From the NCBI GenBank assembly GCA_963772635.1, contig CAVYYK010000031.1, forward strand, positions 99,510 through 163,509: 64,000 bases of DNA, given 5' to 3'. The notes under the pieces were generated by a model. It searched no databases. It was not told the DNA's origin and saw only the letters and a list, made by a program, of their open reading frames with translations. Below are positions 35,415 through 43,905 of the stretch, piece after piece (positions within the stretch are counted from its first letter, which is position 1; the number at the start of each line of letters is the position of its first letter). The DNA comes from JAUXFS01 sp963772635. Lineage in GTDB: Bacteria > Pseudomonadota > Alphaproteobacteria > Rhodospirillales > Defluviicoccaceae. Both the position numbers and the translations under genes were made by a program.

Positions 35415-36942
35415 ACCAGCGGTAGCTCCAGGTCTCGGTGAGCGCCTCGTCGCCGAGCTTCAAGAAGCATCGAAGCTCGCTCTCCTTGTCACCCTCGGGC
35501 ACGATCTCGAAAAACGCGCGCCAGCCTCCGGCGACGTCGTTGTGTTGTGCGACGACATGGCTGATGGTTCCGGAAGTGGCGCTGACGACCGCCGCGACCG
35601 GAGCGTCGGCGGGAAGGCTGTCCAGTTTTCCGCCCTTGAAATCGATGACGAACCGCCGACTGTTGTCGTCCCAGCCGCGACCGACGCGGGTAGCGACGGT
35701 TTCCGCCGCCGTCGGGCGCACAGGCGGGTTGAACCCCCAGTGCAAGCGATAGGCGAGCGAGACCTCGACCTTGGCTTCAAGGGGTTGCGATGGCGACCAG
35801 AAGGCAATGATGTTGTCGTGGATTTCCGCGTCGGTCGGGATTTCGACCAGTTCGACGGCACCGCTTCCCCAGTTGCCGACAGGTTCGACCCAGACACTCG
35901 GCCGAAGCTCGTAGCGCGCCTCGAGGTCTTCATAGGCGTCGAATTTGCGCTGACGTTGCAGGAGCCCGAACCCCCTCGGGTTGTCGTCGATAAAGTTGCT
36001 GACCCGCAGGCGCTCGGGATTCATCAGAGGGCGCCACAGCCATTCCCCTGCCCCCGTCCAAATGGCCAGCCCGTCGTTGTCATGGACCTCGGGTCGGAAG
36101 TCGTCGACGTCGACGCGGTCGTTGGGACCGAAAAAGTACATGCTGGTCAAGGCGCCGAAACCCACCCGGGGGATCTCGACGCGAGGGTAGAGCGTGAAGG
36201 TCACGTCCGTGGTTGTTATGTCGCCGGGCCGGATCGTGAAGGTATAGACGCCGGTTGTGCTGGGGCTGTCGAGCAACGCATAAATCACCGCCGTGTTGCT
36301 CTGCGGCGTCGGTCGCTCGAGGTAGAACTCGCGGAACATCGGAAACTCTTCGCCGCCCTCGGCGGCGACGCCGATCGCCAGGCCGCGGGCGGAAATGCCG
36401 TAGAAATTGCCGCGCCCAACCGCCCGGAAATAGGTCCCGCCCTGAAAAACGACGACCTCGTCTTTGTAGTCGGGACGGTTCAGGGGATAGTGGTAACGAA
36501 ATCCGGCAAAATCGATCCCGGTGGGAGGCTCGAAGTGATTGGCTCCGAAGTCGAACAGATCGGCCGAATAGGTCACCGGCGCCGCGGAGCCGTCGGATAC
36601 CTCGAACAACCGAACCGGCTCGGTGTAGTATAGGCCCAGATGAAAGAACTGCGCCGTGAACGGGAGGTTCTGGTCGACCCACAACCCCTGATCCGGTCGG
36701 AACCGGATATCGCGGTACTGGTCGTAGGTCAGCTCTGCCAAGGTCTCGGGGAGCTTGGCACCGTGTTCGTCGAATGGCTTCGCCGCCAGCTCCTGCGCAC
36801 GGCGGCGCAGACCGGCGATCGAAAACGGTACCGGCTTGCCCAGGACGGGCGCCGCTAGGGCGCCATCGCCGTTGGCGAGCAGCCATAGCACCCCGACCAT
36901 TGTGCCGAGAAATGCCCGCCGCGTTGCGGCCGGAGTATCCAT
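35407..36942 (-). CDS. mdoG: Periplasmic glucan biosynthesis protein MdoG/OpgD
   Basis: 511 residues from the ATG reading MDTPAATRRAFLG; an in-frame ATG at 37029 would add 29 Gly-rich residues. The leader has a twin-arginine type motif TRRAFLG and a hydrophobic core ending in ALAAP, so Tat export to the periplasm is likely, as for OpgD. The MdoG domain fills the rest: LTYDQYRDIRFRPDQGLWV near 65, GRGNFYGISARGLAIG near 160, ERPTPQSNTAVIYALLDSPS near 195, SMYFFGPND near 265. With MdoH it builds osmoregulated periplasmic glucans. The stop overlaps the mdoH start. Confidence 0.92.
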   Translation of the reverse strand: MDTPAATRRAFLGTMVGVLWLLANGDGALAAPVLGKPVPFSIAGLRRRAQELAAKPFDEHGAKLPETLAELTYDQYRDIRFRPDQGLWVDQNLPFTAQFFHLGLYYTEPVRLFEVSDGSAAPVTYSADLFDFGANHFEPPTGIDFAGFRYHYPLNRPDYKDEVVVFQGGTYFRAVGRGNFYGISARGLAIGVAAEGGEEFPMFREFYLERPTPQSNTAVIYALLDSPSTTGVYTFTIRPGDITTTDVTFTLYPRVEIPRVGFGALTSMYFFGPNDRVDVDDFRPEVHDNDGLAIWTGAGEWLWRPLMNPERLRVSNFIDDNPRGFGLLQRQRKFDAYEDLEARYELRPSVWVEPVGNWGSGAVELVEIPTDAEIHDNIIAFWSPSQPLEAKVEVSLAYRLHWGFNPPVRPTAAETVATRVGRGWDDNSRRFVIDFKGGKLDSLPADAPVAAVVSATSGTISHVVAQHNDVAGGWRAFFEIVPEGDKESELRCFLKLGDEALTETWSYRWYG

Positions 36943-37044
36943 GCCTTGTTCGGAGCGCGGGGATTCCCCGCGGCCTCCGGCGCCCTCCCCCATCGAGGGG
37001 GCGTCATGCCAACGAGACGTCGTTGCCATCGAAATAGTGACCTC

Positions 37045-37920
37045 CTATCCTTTTTCCTTTTCAGCGCCGATCAATAGCGGAGCCGAGCAATCGCCATCCT
37101 CTTTGGCTCCTCGCCGACAACGCATCGTAGCCTGCGGCAATCGCGCGCTCCGTTTCGGGCACGATCGGCGATGGAGCATGGCGGAGGGTGTTCCCGAGCC
37201 CAGCCGCTGCGTGAACCGCTGAATCCGAGGCTGCTTCGATACCGCGCCGGCCGCCATCACCGGAATAGATCGTGGCGAAATTGGGGTCGTTCTCCTCCGC
37301 GTCGAACGCCTTCACCCTCCCGGTCTCGCTGGTGAACGGGACCGGTGCGCCCCGACATGTCACAATGCCGCTTCCCGATCGGCTGAGATCGCCGCTCACC
37401 GGATACGGTTGCAACCACCATTGACGACACCCGGGAACCGTTCCGGGAACCTGAGGAACTCCTCGTTCATGCATTGACGAACTGAACACACGAAACTCCG
37501 CATGCTTTCAAAAACTTAACTAACCGTGTTACGGTGATTTCTCGAACTGGGCGGAATTGTGTTTCTTTTTATGGATCTACAAGATGATACGCTTGTTGTG
37601 CTCGACGGATTGCGCGGTTTCGTTTGCATCGGCCTGTATCCGTTGTTGCAAGGGGCGATGATGCCCTCTCTCGACACGATGCAAAACCGGGAAGTTCCCC
37701 GCCCCTTCCCTACCTTCAGTCCCTCGGCCAACGCGGGACACCATCTAGAAGCCCTATATCCACACTGACAAAGACATCCGGACGTTCATATCGCCGGACA
37801 CTTGGTGATATTATGAGTTACGCCATTCACTTCGTCAATGGCATCGGGCGTCTCTAATAGGGTGCGCAGGCTCCGACGATGGTCAGACACTCGGCGCGAG
37901 CAGGGTGGCCGGAATACCGG
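37045..37920. other. Intergenic stretch without a recognisable gene
   Basis: About 880 bases. The longest open frame (37061-37489, minus, 142 residues) is Gly/Ser/Pro-rich, has no recognisable domain and no good ribosome binding site, so it is not called. Short frames at 37559-37768 and 37624-37857 (plus) are also unconvincing. A small palindrome ACCGT-GTT-ACGGT lies near 37523-37535 in an AT-rich stretch. Confidence 0.4.
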
Positions 37921-37924
37921 CCAT

Positions 37925-38707
37925 TCACCGAAAATCGAACCCCATCTCTCCAAGCGCCCGGCGCAGGTCATCACGCTGCGGGCCACTGAATTTGGCGTCG
38001 ATTTCGCCGGTCCATGAATCGGCCGCCGTCGGCTTGCCCATCTGCCGGTAGTGCGAGGCCAATGCCGCGTCATAAGCGTCGAGAGCCCGATCGAGCCCGT
38101 CCCGACGATACCGCTCGAAATGCACGATATCGTGGTAGTCCATCCGCGGCTTCTGCTGCGGCGTCGACGACGGCCAACCGAGGCACATGCCGAAGACGCA
38201 ATACACCCGGTGCGGCAAGTCGAGGATCCGCGCGACTTCGACCGGATCGTTGCGCACGCCGCCGATCATCACCCCCTTGAGTCCCAGCGAATCCGCCGCC
38301 AGATAGGCCGACATGCCGACCAGCGCGGCGTCGATCGTCGATACCAGTCCCAGTTCGAGATTGTTGTTGTCGTCGAGGCCGTGGCCGTGGCGGCGCAAGG
38401 CCCGCTCGATCCGCGTCAGATCGGCGCAGAAAGCCAAGAACACCGGGGTTTCCGCCACATGCGGCTGATTGCCGGTCGCGACCGAGAGCCGCCGCCGCGA
38501 CTCGACGTCGCGGACGACGACCACGCTGTACGCCTGGATGTTGGACGAGGTGGGGGCGCGCAACGCCGCCCTCAGCACCGCCTCGACCTGCGCCTCGGGC
38601 ACCGGCTCCGGCTTGAACGTGCGCACGCTGACGCGGTTGTGCAGCACCTCGATGGTTTCGCTGGACGTAGGAATGTCGGAATTCGCGTGCAGGTTTTCGT
38701 TTGCCAT
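37925..38707 (-). CDS. NfsA-type NADPH-dependent nitroreductase / flavin reductase
   Basis: 260 residues, nitroreductase fold. FMN-binding motif RVSVRTFKPEPVPEAQVE at about 25-42, RAPTSSNIQAYSVVVVRD near 50, then the mid-domain GMSAYLAADSLGLKGVMIGGVRNDP near 130 and the NfsA-like CVFGMCLGWPSSTPQQKPRM near 170. Such enzymes reduce nitroaromatics, quinones or free flavin with NADPH. It stands alone, with more than 450 bases of gene-free sequence upstream. The physiological substrate cannot be told. Confidence 0.9.
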   Translation of the reverse strand: MANENLHANSDIPTSSETIEVLHNRVSVRTFKPEPVPEAQVEAVLRAALRAPTSSNIQAYSVVVVRDVESRRRLSVATGNQPHVAETPVFLAFCADLTRIERALRRHGHGLDDNNNLELGLVSTIDAALVGMSAYLAADSLGLKGVMIGGVRNDPVEVARILDLPHRVYCVFGMCLGWPSSTPQQKPRMDYHDIVHFERYRRDGLDRALDAYDAALASHYRQMGKPTAADSWTGEIDAKFSGPQRDDLRRALGEMGFDFR

Positions 38708-39186
38708 GGCTCGTCGATCCTGTTCCTTCGCTCGGAGGGGCCACGTTCAACCCAGGTGGCCGGCGATCCGGATCACCGGCGTCTACCATAAAATTGTCGG
38801 TTGCGGGGATGCGGCAAGCACGCGCTCGCCACAGACGATTCGGCGATAGCGGGCGATTCGGCCGGCCGCAATCCTCCGACACCCGACGCGGTCAAAATCT
38901 CGAAGAAAATAGTCCATTTCTCACAACATGTTGTGGATCATCACCGCATTTGCCTTGACCCCGTTCTCTTGGGACGGGACCATAACGTCAGGTGTTCAAA
39001 AAAGTGAGCCAGTTCGCGTCGAAACGTCGGCGCCCGGTGAACAGGGTGAGGCAGAAGGCCTCGAACAAGCCTGCGGTCGGCGATCTTGGAGCACCTTTGG
39101 AGGATGTGTCTTTCCCGGCACCCCGTTGCGGTTTTCGAGGCGTGGACGCCCGAAACCAGCGTTGCAGGATTTGGTGGGAGACCCAC
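38708..39186. other. Intergenic stretch, no gene seen
   Basis: About 480 bases between the nitroreductase gene and the small gene at 39187. The plus frame opening at 38928 runs on antisense to the histidine kinase gene and is not credible. An AT-rich patch at 38885-38945 contains the palindromic ACAACATGTTGT (38925-38936). Confidence 0.4.
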
Positions 39187-39372
39187 ATGGCGAACCTTCA
39201 GGACATGAACCGCGTCCTCTATCGTCACGACTGGCAGAGCGTCGAGGAATGGGCGTCGGCGATCAACCATCTGGCCGATCTCAGCGAGCAGGAAATCGGC
39301 GAGATGGTCGGCAAGGGCTCGCCGTCGAGAAACGGCGGCCATCTGCTCCGGTTGCCCGCGCCGAAAGCCTGA
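39187..39372 (+). CDS. Small hypothetical protein
   Basis: 61 residues, no family recognised. It has a helical composition (SVEEWASAINHLADLSEQEIGEMVGKGS) and a basic end, no signal or membrane segment. GTGGGAG lies 6 bases before the ATG. It ends 20 bases before the convergent histidine kinase stop. Reasonable codon use and a ribosome binding site support it, but homology would be needed to be sure. Confidence 0.5.
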   Translation: MANLQDMNRVLYRHDWQSVEEWASAINHLADLSEQEIGEMVGKGSPSRNGGHLLRLPAPKA

Positions 39373-39392
39373 GATCTCATCCGCAAAGGCCG

Positions 39393-40694
39393 TCAGAGCG
39401 GCAGCCGCAGCCGAACCCTGAGCCCGCCGCTCGGCGATTCGCCGAGAAAGATGTCGCCGCCATGGCCGCGCACCACGTCGCGGGCGATGGTCAACCCGAG
39501 CCCGACGCCCCCGGTAACCGGATTGCGCGAGCCTTCGAGGCGGAAGAACGGCTTGAACACCTCCTCGCGCTTGTCGAGGGGAATACCGGGGCCGTCGTCG
39601 TCGATGACCACTTCGATACCCCTCGCGCGCTTCTGGGCACGGACGGAAACATGGGTGGCGTAGCGCTGGGCGTTATCCAGCAGATTGGTGATACAGCGGA
39701 GAAAGGCGCTGGGTCGGAGCGGCAACTCGAATTCTCCTTCCGCCTCGAGGTCGACCGTGCCGCCCTTGCGCCGGGCCTGTCGCACCGCCTCGCCGAGCAG
39801 CGCGATGACGTCGCGAGGCTCGGGATTTTCACTTCCCTCGCCGCGCGCGAAGGCCAGATAGCCCTCGAGCATCCGCTCCATCTCGGCGACGTCTTCGTTC
39901 AGCGCGGTCACGCCGTCGTCTTCCGCCATCATCGCCAGCTGCAGCTTCATCCGGGTCAGCGGCGTGCGCAGGTCGTGGGACACACCGGCCAGCATCTCGG
40001 TGCGCTGGCTGATCTGGCGGACGATCCGCGCCCGCATCGCGATGAATGCGGTCGCCGCCTGACGCACCTCCCGGGTGCCCTCGGGTTTGAAGTTGGGAAC
40101 GTCGCGGCCCTTGCCGAACGCGTCCGCGACGCGGGCGAGGCGCTGGACCGGCCGGACCTGGTTGCGCATGAAGATCGTCGCCACCCCCAACAGGATCAGC
40201 GCTCCCCCGACCGTCCACAGGACGAAGATGTAAACGGTCGAACTGAACAGCCGGTGGCGCGGAGTCACCATCGTCAGCACCCCTTCCGGCAACTGCACCT
40301 TGATGACGACGAGACCTTCCAAGCTACGCGCATCGACAACGGCCGGTTTGTTCACCTTGTCGCGCAACGCGCGGCGCAGTTCGCCCTCGACGTCAGTGGG
40401 ATTTGACATCGGGTTCGGCAGAATCGCCCCGTCCTCGACCGACGCCGTAATCTCCATCGAGCGCTTCGCCGCATCCAAGATCCATTGATAGTTCTCGGGA
40501 TCGGGATAGCGGCGGATCGCTTCGATCAGTACCGCCACGTCGCCGGCCAGTCCCAAGGCCAGTTGCTGCTTCACGTGGTTCCAATGGCTCTCGTAAAAAA
40601 TGTAGCCGGAGACCAACTGCAGCACGATCAGCGGCGTCACCACGATCAGCAGCGACCGTCCGAGGAGGTTGCGCGGAAAGTAGTCCTTGATCAT
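39393..40694 (-). CDS. EnvZ-like sensor histidine kinase
   Basis: 433 residues. Two membrane helices (about 14-33 and 153-174) bracket a periplasmic domain of 120 residues; a HAMP domain follows (RNQVRPVQRLARVADAFG). The phospho-acceptor His is in GVSHDLRTPLTRMK (His240), and the ATPase domain shows LLDNAQRYA, DDGPGIP and GVGLGLTIARDVVRGHGG. It autophosphorylates and passes phosphate to the response regulator encoded 4 bases upstream. The layout is that of EnvZ; the signal is not known. Confidence 0.92.
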   Translation of the reverse strand: MIKDYFPRNLLGRSLLIVVTPLIVLQLVSGYIFYESHWNHVKQQLALGLAGDVAVLIEAIRRYPDPENYQWILDAAKRSMEITASVEDGAILPNPMSNPTDVEGELRRALRDKVNKPAVVDARSLEGLVVIKVQLPEGVLTMVTPRHRLFSSTVYIFVLWTVGGALILLGVATIFMRNQVRPVQRLARVADAFGKGRDVPNFKPEGTREVRQAATAFIAMRARIVRQISQRTEMLAGVSHDLRTPLTRMKLQLAMMAEDDGVTALNEDVAEMERMLEGYLAFARGEGSENPEPRDVIALLGEAVRQARRKGGTVDLEAEGEFELPLRPSAFLRCITNLLDNAQRYATHVSVRAQKRARGIEVVIDDDGPGIPLDKREEVFKPFFRLEGSRNPVTGGVGLGLTIARDVVRGHGGDIFLGESPSGGLRVRLRLPL

Positions 40695-40698
40695 CGGG

Positions 40699-41382
40699 TC
40701 AGTCGGGTTTCAGCACGTAGCCTTTGCCACGCACGGTTTGCAGGTAGCGCGGGTCGCGGGGGCGGTCCTCGATCTTGCGCCTCAGCCGGGTGACCTGCAC
40801 GTCGACGGCGCGGTCACCCCCGGCGGCGCCGGTCAGTTCGATCAGCGCCTCGCGGCTGAGCGGAACTCCCGGCTGCAACGCCAGCGCTTTCAGCAGCGCC
40901 GCCTCGACCGAGGTGAGGCGAACCGGCTGGCCGTTCTTGCGGAGTTCCTCGCGCTCCATGTCGAACATCATCTCGCCCATCTTCACCGCCGCCGGCGCGG
41001 CTTCCGGCTGGGGCGCACGCCGCAGGATGTTGTTGATCCTGAGCAGCAGTTCGCGCGGTTCGAACGGCTTGACCAGGTAATCGTCCGCCCCCCGTTCGAG
41101 GCCGGCGATGCGGTCCTCGGGCTCGCCCATGGCGGTGAGCATGAGAATCGGCACCGTGCTGGTCCGCCTGAATTCTTCGGCGAAGTCGAGGCCGCTTTCA
41201 CCGGGCATCATCAGGTCGAGCACGATCAGATCGAAAGAAAGGCTGGCGAGCTTGCTGCGGGCGTCGGCGCTGCCGGAGGCGGTGGCGACGATCGACCCGT
41301 GCTCGGTCAGAAATCTCGCCAGCAGTTTGCATAACTTCGGGTCGTCGTCGACCACCAGGATGTGCGGAACGTCTGTCCTCAT
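40699..41382 (-). CDS. OmpR-like response regulator
   Basis: 227 residues from the ATG reading MRTDVPHILVVDDD. The receiver domain has acidic DDD near 12-14, the phospho-acceptor in VLDLMMPG (Asp56), Thr in LMLTAMG and Lys in YLVKPF. The winged-helix DNA-binding domain covers residues 130-227 with AVDVQVTRLRRKIEDRPRDPRYLQTVRGKGYVL. Cognate of the kinase 4 bases downstream. The gene upstream (MarR) ends 22 bases away on the same strand. The open frame extends upstream to 41655 only as a shadow. Confidence 0.93.
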   Translation of the reverse strand: MRTDVPHILVVDDDPKLCKLLARFLTEHGSIVATASGSADARSKLASLSFDLIVLDLMMPGESGLDFAEEFRRTSTVPILMLTAMGEPEDRIAGLERGADDYLVKPFEPRELLLRINNILRRAPQPEAAPAAVKMGEMMFDMEREELRKNGQPVRLTSVEAALLKALALQPGVPLSREALIELTGAAGGDRAVDVQVTRLRRKIEDRPRDPRYLQTVRGKGYVLKPD

Positions 41383-41404
41383 GTTCTCCTTATACCACCG
41401 AGTT

Positions 41405-41938
41405 TCACCGGTCATCGAACCGTCGACGATCCTTCGGATTGACGATCCCGCGCAGCACCGCGGCAAACCCTTGGGCGGCGTCCGGCCCAGCCTCCCGGTA
41501 CGCGGCGGCGATGAGCTCCGCCTGTCGCGCGGTGAGGGTACGCTCCAGCGCCTCGGCCTCGGCGGTGAGATGGAGCCGGCGGCGGCGGCGGTCGCCGGCG
41601 TCGGGTCGCTGCACGACGAACCCCCCGTCCACCAGCTGCCCGAGGACCCGGGCAAGGCTCTGCTTGGTAATTTTGAGGATGGCCAGCAGATCGCTGACGC
41701 CGATCCCCGGATGGCGGCCGACGAAGTAGATCACCCGATGATGGGCGCGGCCGAAACCGTAGCGGGCGAGCAATCCGTCCGCCTCGCCGGTGAAGTCGCG
41801 ATAGGCGAAGAACAGAAGCTCGATCGCCCGGCGGAGCGCCTTTTCGTCCGCATCGAGGGGATGCGCCCCGGTATCCGCTTCGATAGCGGTGTCCAACCGG
41901 TTTGCAAATCCGGCGATCGCCGTCGGATCCTGCATCAT
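41405..41938 (-). CDS. MarR family transcriptional regulator
   Basis: 177 residues starting with two Met codons. Winged helix-turn-helix: HHRVIYFVGRHPGIGVSDLLAILKITKQSLARVLGQLVDGGFV at about 68-110 and a basic wing DAGDRRRRRLHLT. It is divergent from the branched-chain aminotransferase gene, with 139 AT-rich bases between that contain a GTCA-N7-TGAC palindrome, so control of that gene and of itself is plausible. The EnvZ/OmpR-type pair lies downstream on the same strand. Confidence 0.88.
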   Translation of the reverse strand: MMQDPTAIAGFANRLDTAIEADTGAHPLDADEKALRRAIELLFFAYRDFTGEADGLLARYGFGRAHHRVIYFVGRHPGIGVSDLLAILKITKQSLARVLGQLVDGGFVVQRPDAGDRRRRRLHLTAEAEALERTLTARQAELIAAAYREAGPDAAQGFAAVLRGIVNPKDRRRFDDR

Positions 41939-41969
41939 TTCCTTGCCGCCCGCGACGCCCGAAATTTAC

Positions 41970-41984
41970 GTCAGTAATATTGAC
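41970..41984. promoter_or_regulatory. Palindrome between marR-type gene and ilvE, possible operator
   Basis: GTCA and TGAC flank seven AT-rich bases (GTAATAT). The right arm runs into TTGACA (41980-41985), a potential -35 for the aminotransferase gene. Binding by the neighbouring MarR protein is inferred from position only. Confidence 0.35.
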
Positions 41985-42077
41985 ATATATGGCCGGCAAT
42001 GGTACGAAAAGCAACAAGTTTCAAGGCGATGCGGAATAATATTTTCGTATATTGGCAGGTTAGGGAAAGATAATTTC

Positions 42078-42979
42078 ATGGCTACGCAACCCTTCGACGA
42101 TCGGGACGGCCTGATCTGGTACAACGGAACCCTGGTGCCGTGGCGCGACGCCAAATTGCACGTGTTGAGCCATGCGCTCCACTACGCCTCCTCCGTGTTC
42201 GAGGGCGAGCGGGCGTACAACGGCACCATCTTCAAGCTGACCGAGCACTCGGAGCGGTTGGCGGCCTCGGCCGGATGCTCGGCTTCCAGCTGCCGTGCAG
42301 CGTCGACGAACTCGACCGCGCGTGCAACGAGGTGTGCAAGGCCAACGGCATCGTCGACGGATACGTCCGCCCGGTCGCCTGGCGCGGCAGCGAGATGATG
42401 GGGGTGTCGGCGCAGGCGACGACGATCCAACTCGCCATCGCCGCCTGGCCGTGGCCGTCTTATTTCTCGCCGGAGGCGCGTCTCAAGGGGATCCGGCTGA
42501 AGACGGCGCCGTGGCGCCGGCCGGCGCCCGGAACCGCGCCGGTGCACGCCAAGGCCGCCGGGCTCTACATGATCTGCACGATGTCCAAGCACGCGGTCGA
42601 GGACGAAGGCTACGACGACGCGCTGATGCTCGACTGGCGCGGCCAGGTGGCGGAAGCCACCGGCGCCAACATCTTCATGGTGATGGGCGACGGACGCCTG
42701 CACACGCCGACGCCGGACTGCTTCCTCGACGGCATCACCCGCAGGACGGTGATCGGCCTGGCCAAGGCCCGCGGCATCGAGGTGGTGGAGCGGGCGATCA
42801 TGCCCGACGAACTGGCCGGCGCCGGCGAGGTGTTCCTCACCGGCACCGCGGCCGAAGTGACCCCGGTCGGCGAGATCGACCAGCACCGCTTCACCCCGGG
42901 CGAGATCACCAAGTCGCTGATGCAGGACTACGAGAAGGCCACCGGCCAGACCGCCAAGAAAGCCGCCAGCGCGGCATAG
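42078..42979 (+). pseudogene. ilvE: Branched-chain amino acid aminotransferase, frameshifted near the N-terminus
   Basis: About 300 residues over two frames. The first 65 residues (from MATQPFDDRDGLIWYNG, GTLVPWRDAKLHVLSHALHY) are in one frame; the rest (MLGFQLP, NGIVDGYVRPVAWRG, HAKAAGLYMI with the PLP Lys, EATGANIFMV, FLTGTAAEVTPV) is in the next. The family text ASARMLGF is restored by adding one base at about 42270-42274 (GGCC appears to have lost a C). Fold-type IV PLP enzyme that transaminates Val, Leu and Ile. A ribosome-binding AGGGAAAG precedes the ATG. As an essential metabolic gene with no other lesion, it is more likely mis-sequenced than dead. Confidence 0.85.
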
Positions 42980-43048
42980 GGAGAGTCTCCTGCGGCCCCC
43001 ACGAACACCGAGGCGCTAGACCGGACCATAAAAAAGAGGATCGCGTCG

Positions 43049-43783
43049 GTGCCCGAAGATCTGACTTGGCTGGACATTGCCGCCTTCCTCGCCTTCCTGG
43101 CGATCTGGTTCGGTTACGGCACCCTGTTCGACGGCCGCTTCCGGCGCCCGAACAGCATCAACGCCAGGATGATCGGCATCCGCGAGGCGTGGATGATGCG
43201 GCTGCTCGACCGCGACAACCGGATCACCGATACAACCCTGGTCGGCCACTCGATCCGTAGCGTCACCTTTTTCGCCTCGACCACTCTGATCCTGATCGCC
43301 GCGCTGGTCGGCGTCCTCGGTTCGGCCGAACGGGTTCATTCCGCCACCCTCAACCTGTCGGTGCTGTTCGGCGGCGGCACCCAGGCGCTGTTCGAGCTCA
43401 AGGTTTTTCTCGTGGTCGCGATCTTCGTCTACGCGTTCTTCAAGTTCACCTGGGCGATCCGCCAGTTCAACTACTTCGCGGCGGCCATCGGCAGCGCGCC
43501 GCTCGCCGGCTCTCCCGCGCTCGACCGCAAGTTCGCCCGGCGGATGGCGCTGATGCTCAGCCACGGCTTCTGGCATTTCAACGCCGGGGTGCGCGCCTAC
43601 TACTTCGCCCTGGCGGCGCTGGCCTGGTTCATCCACCCGCTGCTGTTCATCGCCGCGACGGTGCTGATCACCATCATCCTGATCCGCCGCCAGCTCTACT
43701 CCGCCACCGCCCGCGACATCGCCGAACACGCCGAAGCCCTCGCGGCCGAACCCGTCGCCGCGAAAAAAGCCACCGACCCGTAG
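43049..43783 (+). CDS. DUF599 family membrane protein
   Basis: 244 residues starting with GTG. Four or five membrane helices: residues about 8-25, 72-92, 110-130 (LKVFLVVAIFVYAFFKFTW), 185-205 and 208-228. Conserved DUF599 features are REAWMMRLLDRDNRITDT near 47-64 and FFKFTWAIRQFNYFAAAIGSAP. Function unknown. It follows the aminotransferase gene by about 70 bases on the same strand. Confidence 0.85.
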   Translation: MPEDLTWLDIAAFLAFLAIWFGYGTLFDGRFRRPNSINARMIGIREAWMMRLLDRDNRITDTTLVGHSIRSVTFFASTTLILIAALVGVLGSAERVHSATLNLSVLFGGGTQALFELKVFLVVAIFVYAFFKFTWAIRQFNYFAAAIGSAPLAGSPALDRKFARRMALMLSHGFWHFNAGVRAYYFALAALAWFIHPLLFIAATVLITIILIRRQLYSATARDIAEHAEALAAEPVAAKKATDP

Positions 43784-43905
43784 CGCCCGATGGCGCGATG
43801 ACGGACCGCCCGGACGGAGATCCGCGCGCGTACCCCCATCCGTCATATTGCATATTCCGGCATCACGTTATCAGCTCGTCTTCGGTCTCGAGTTCGCGGC
43901 GCGGA

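Noticed and set aside
34116..36633. Long plus-strand open frames opposite mdoH and mdoG (34116-34958, 35134-36633)
   Set aside because: Antisense shadows typical of high-GC coding sequence, without family resemblance or start signals.
37061..37489. 142-codon minus-strand open frame upstream of mdoG
   Set aside because: No domain, no ribosome binding site and unremarkable composition; listed only inside the intergenic entry.
38928..40406. A 492-codon plus-strand open frame
   Set aside because: Most of it is antisense to the histidine kinase gene; low-complexity composition and no domain.
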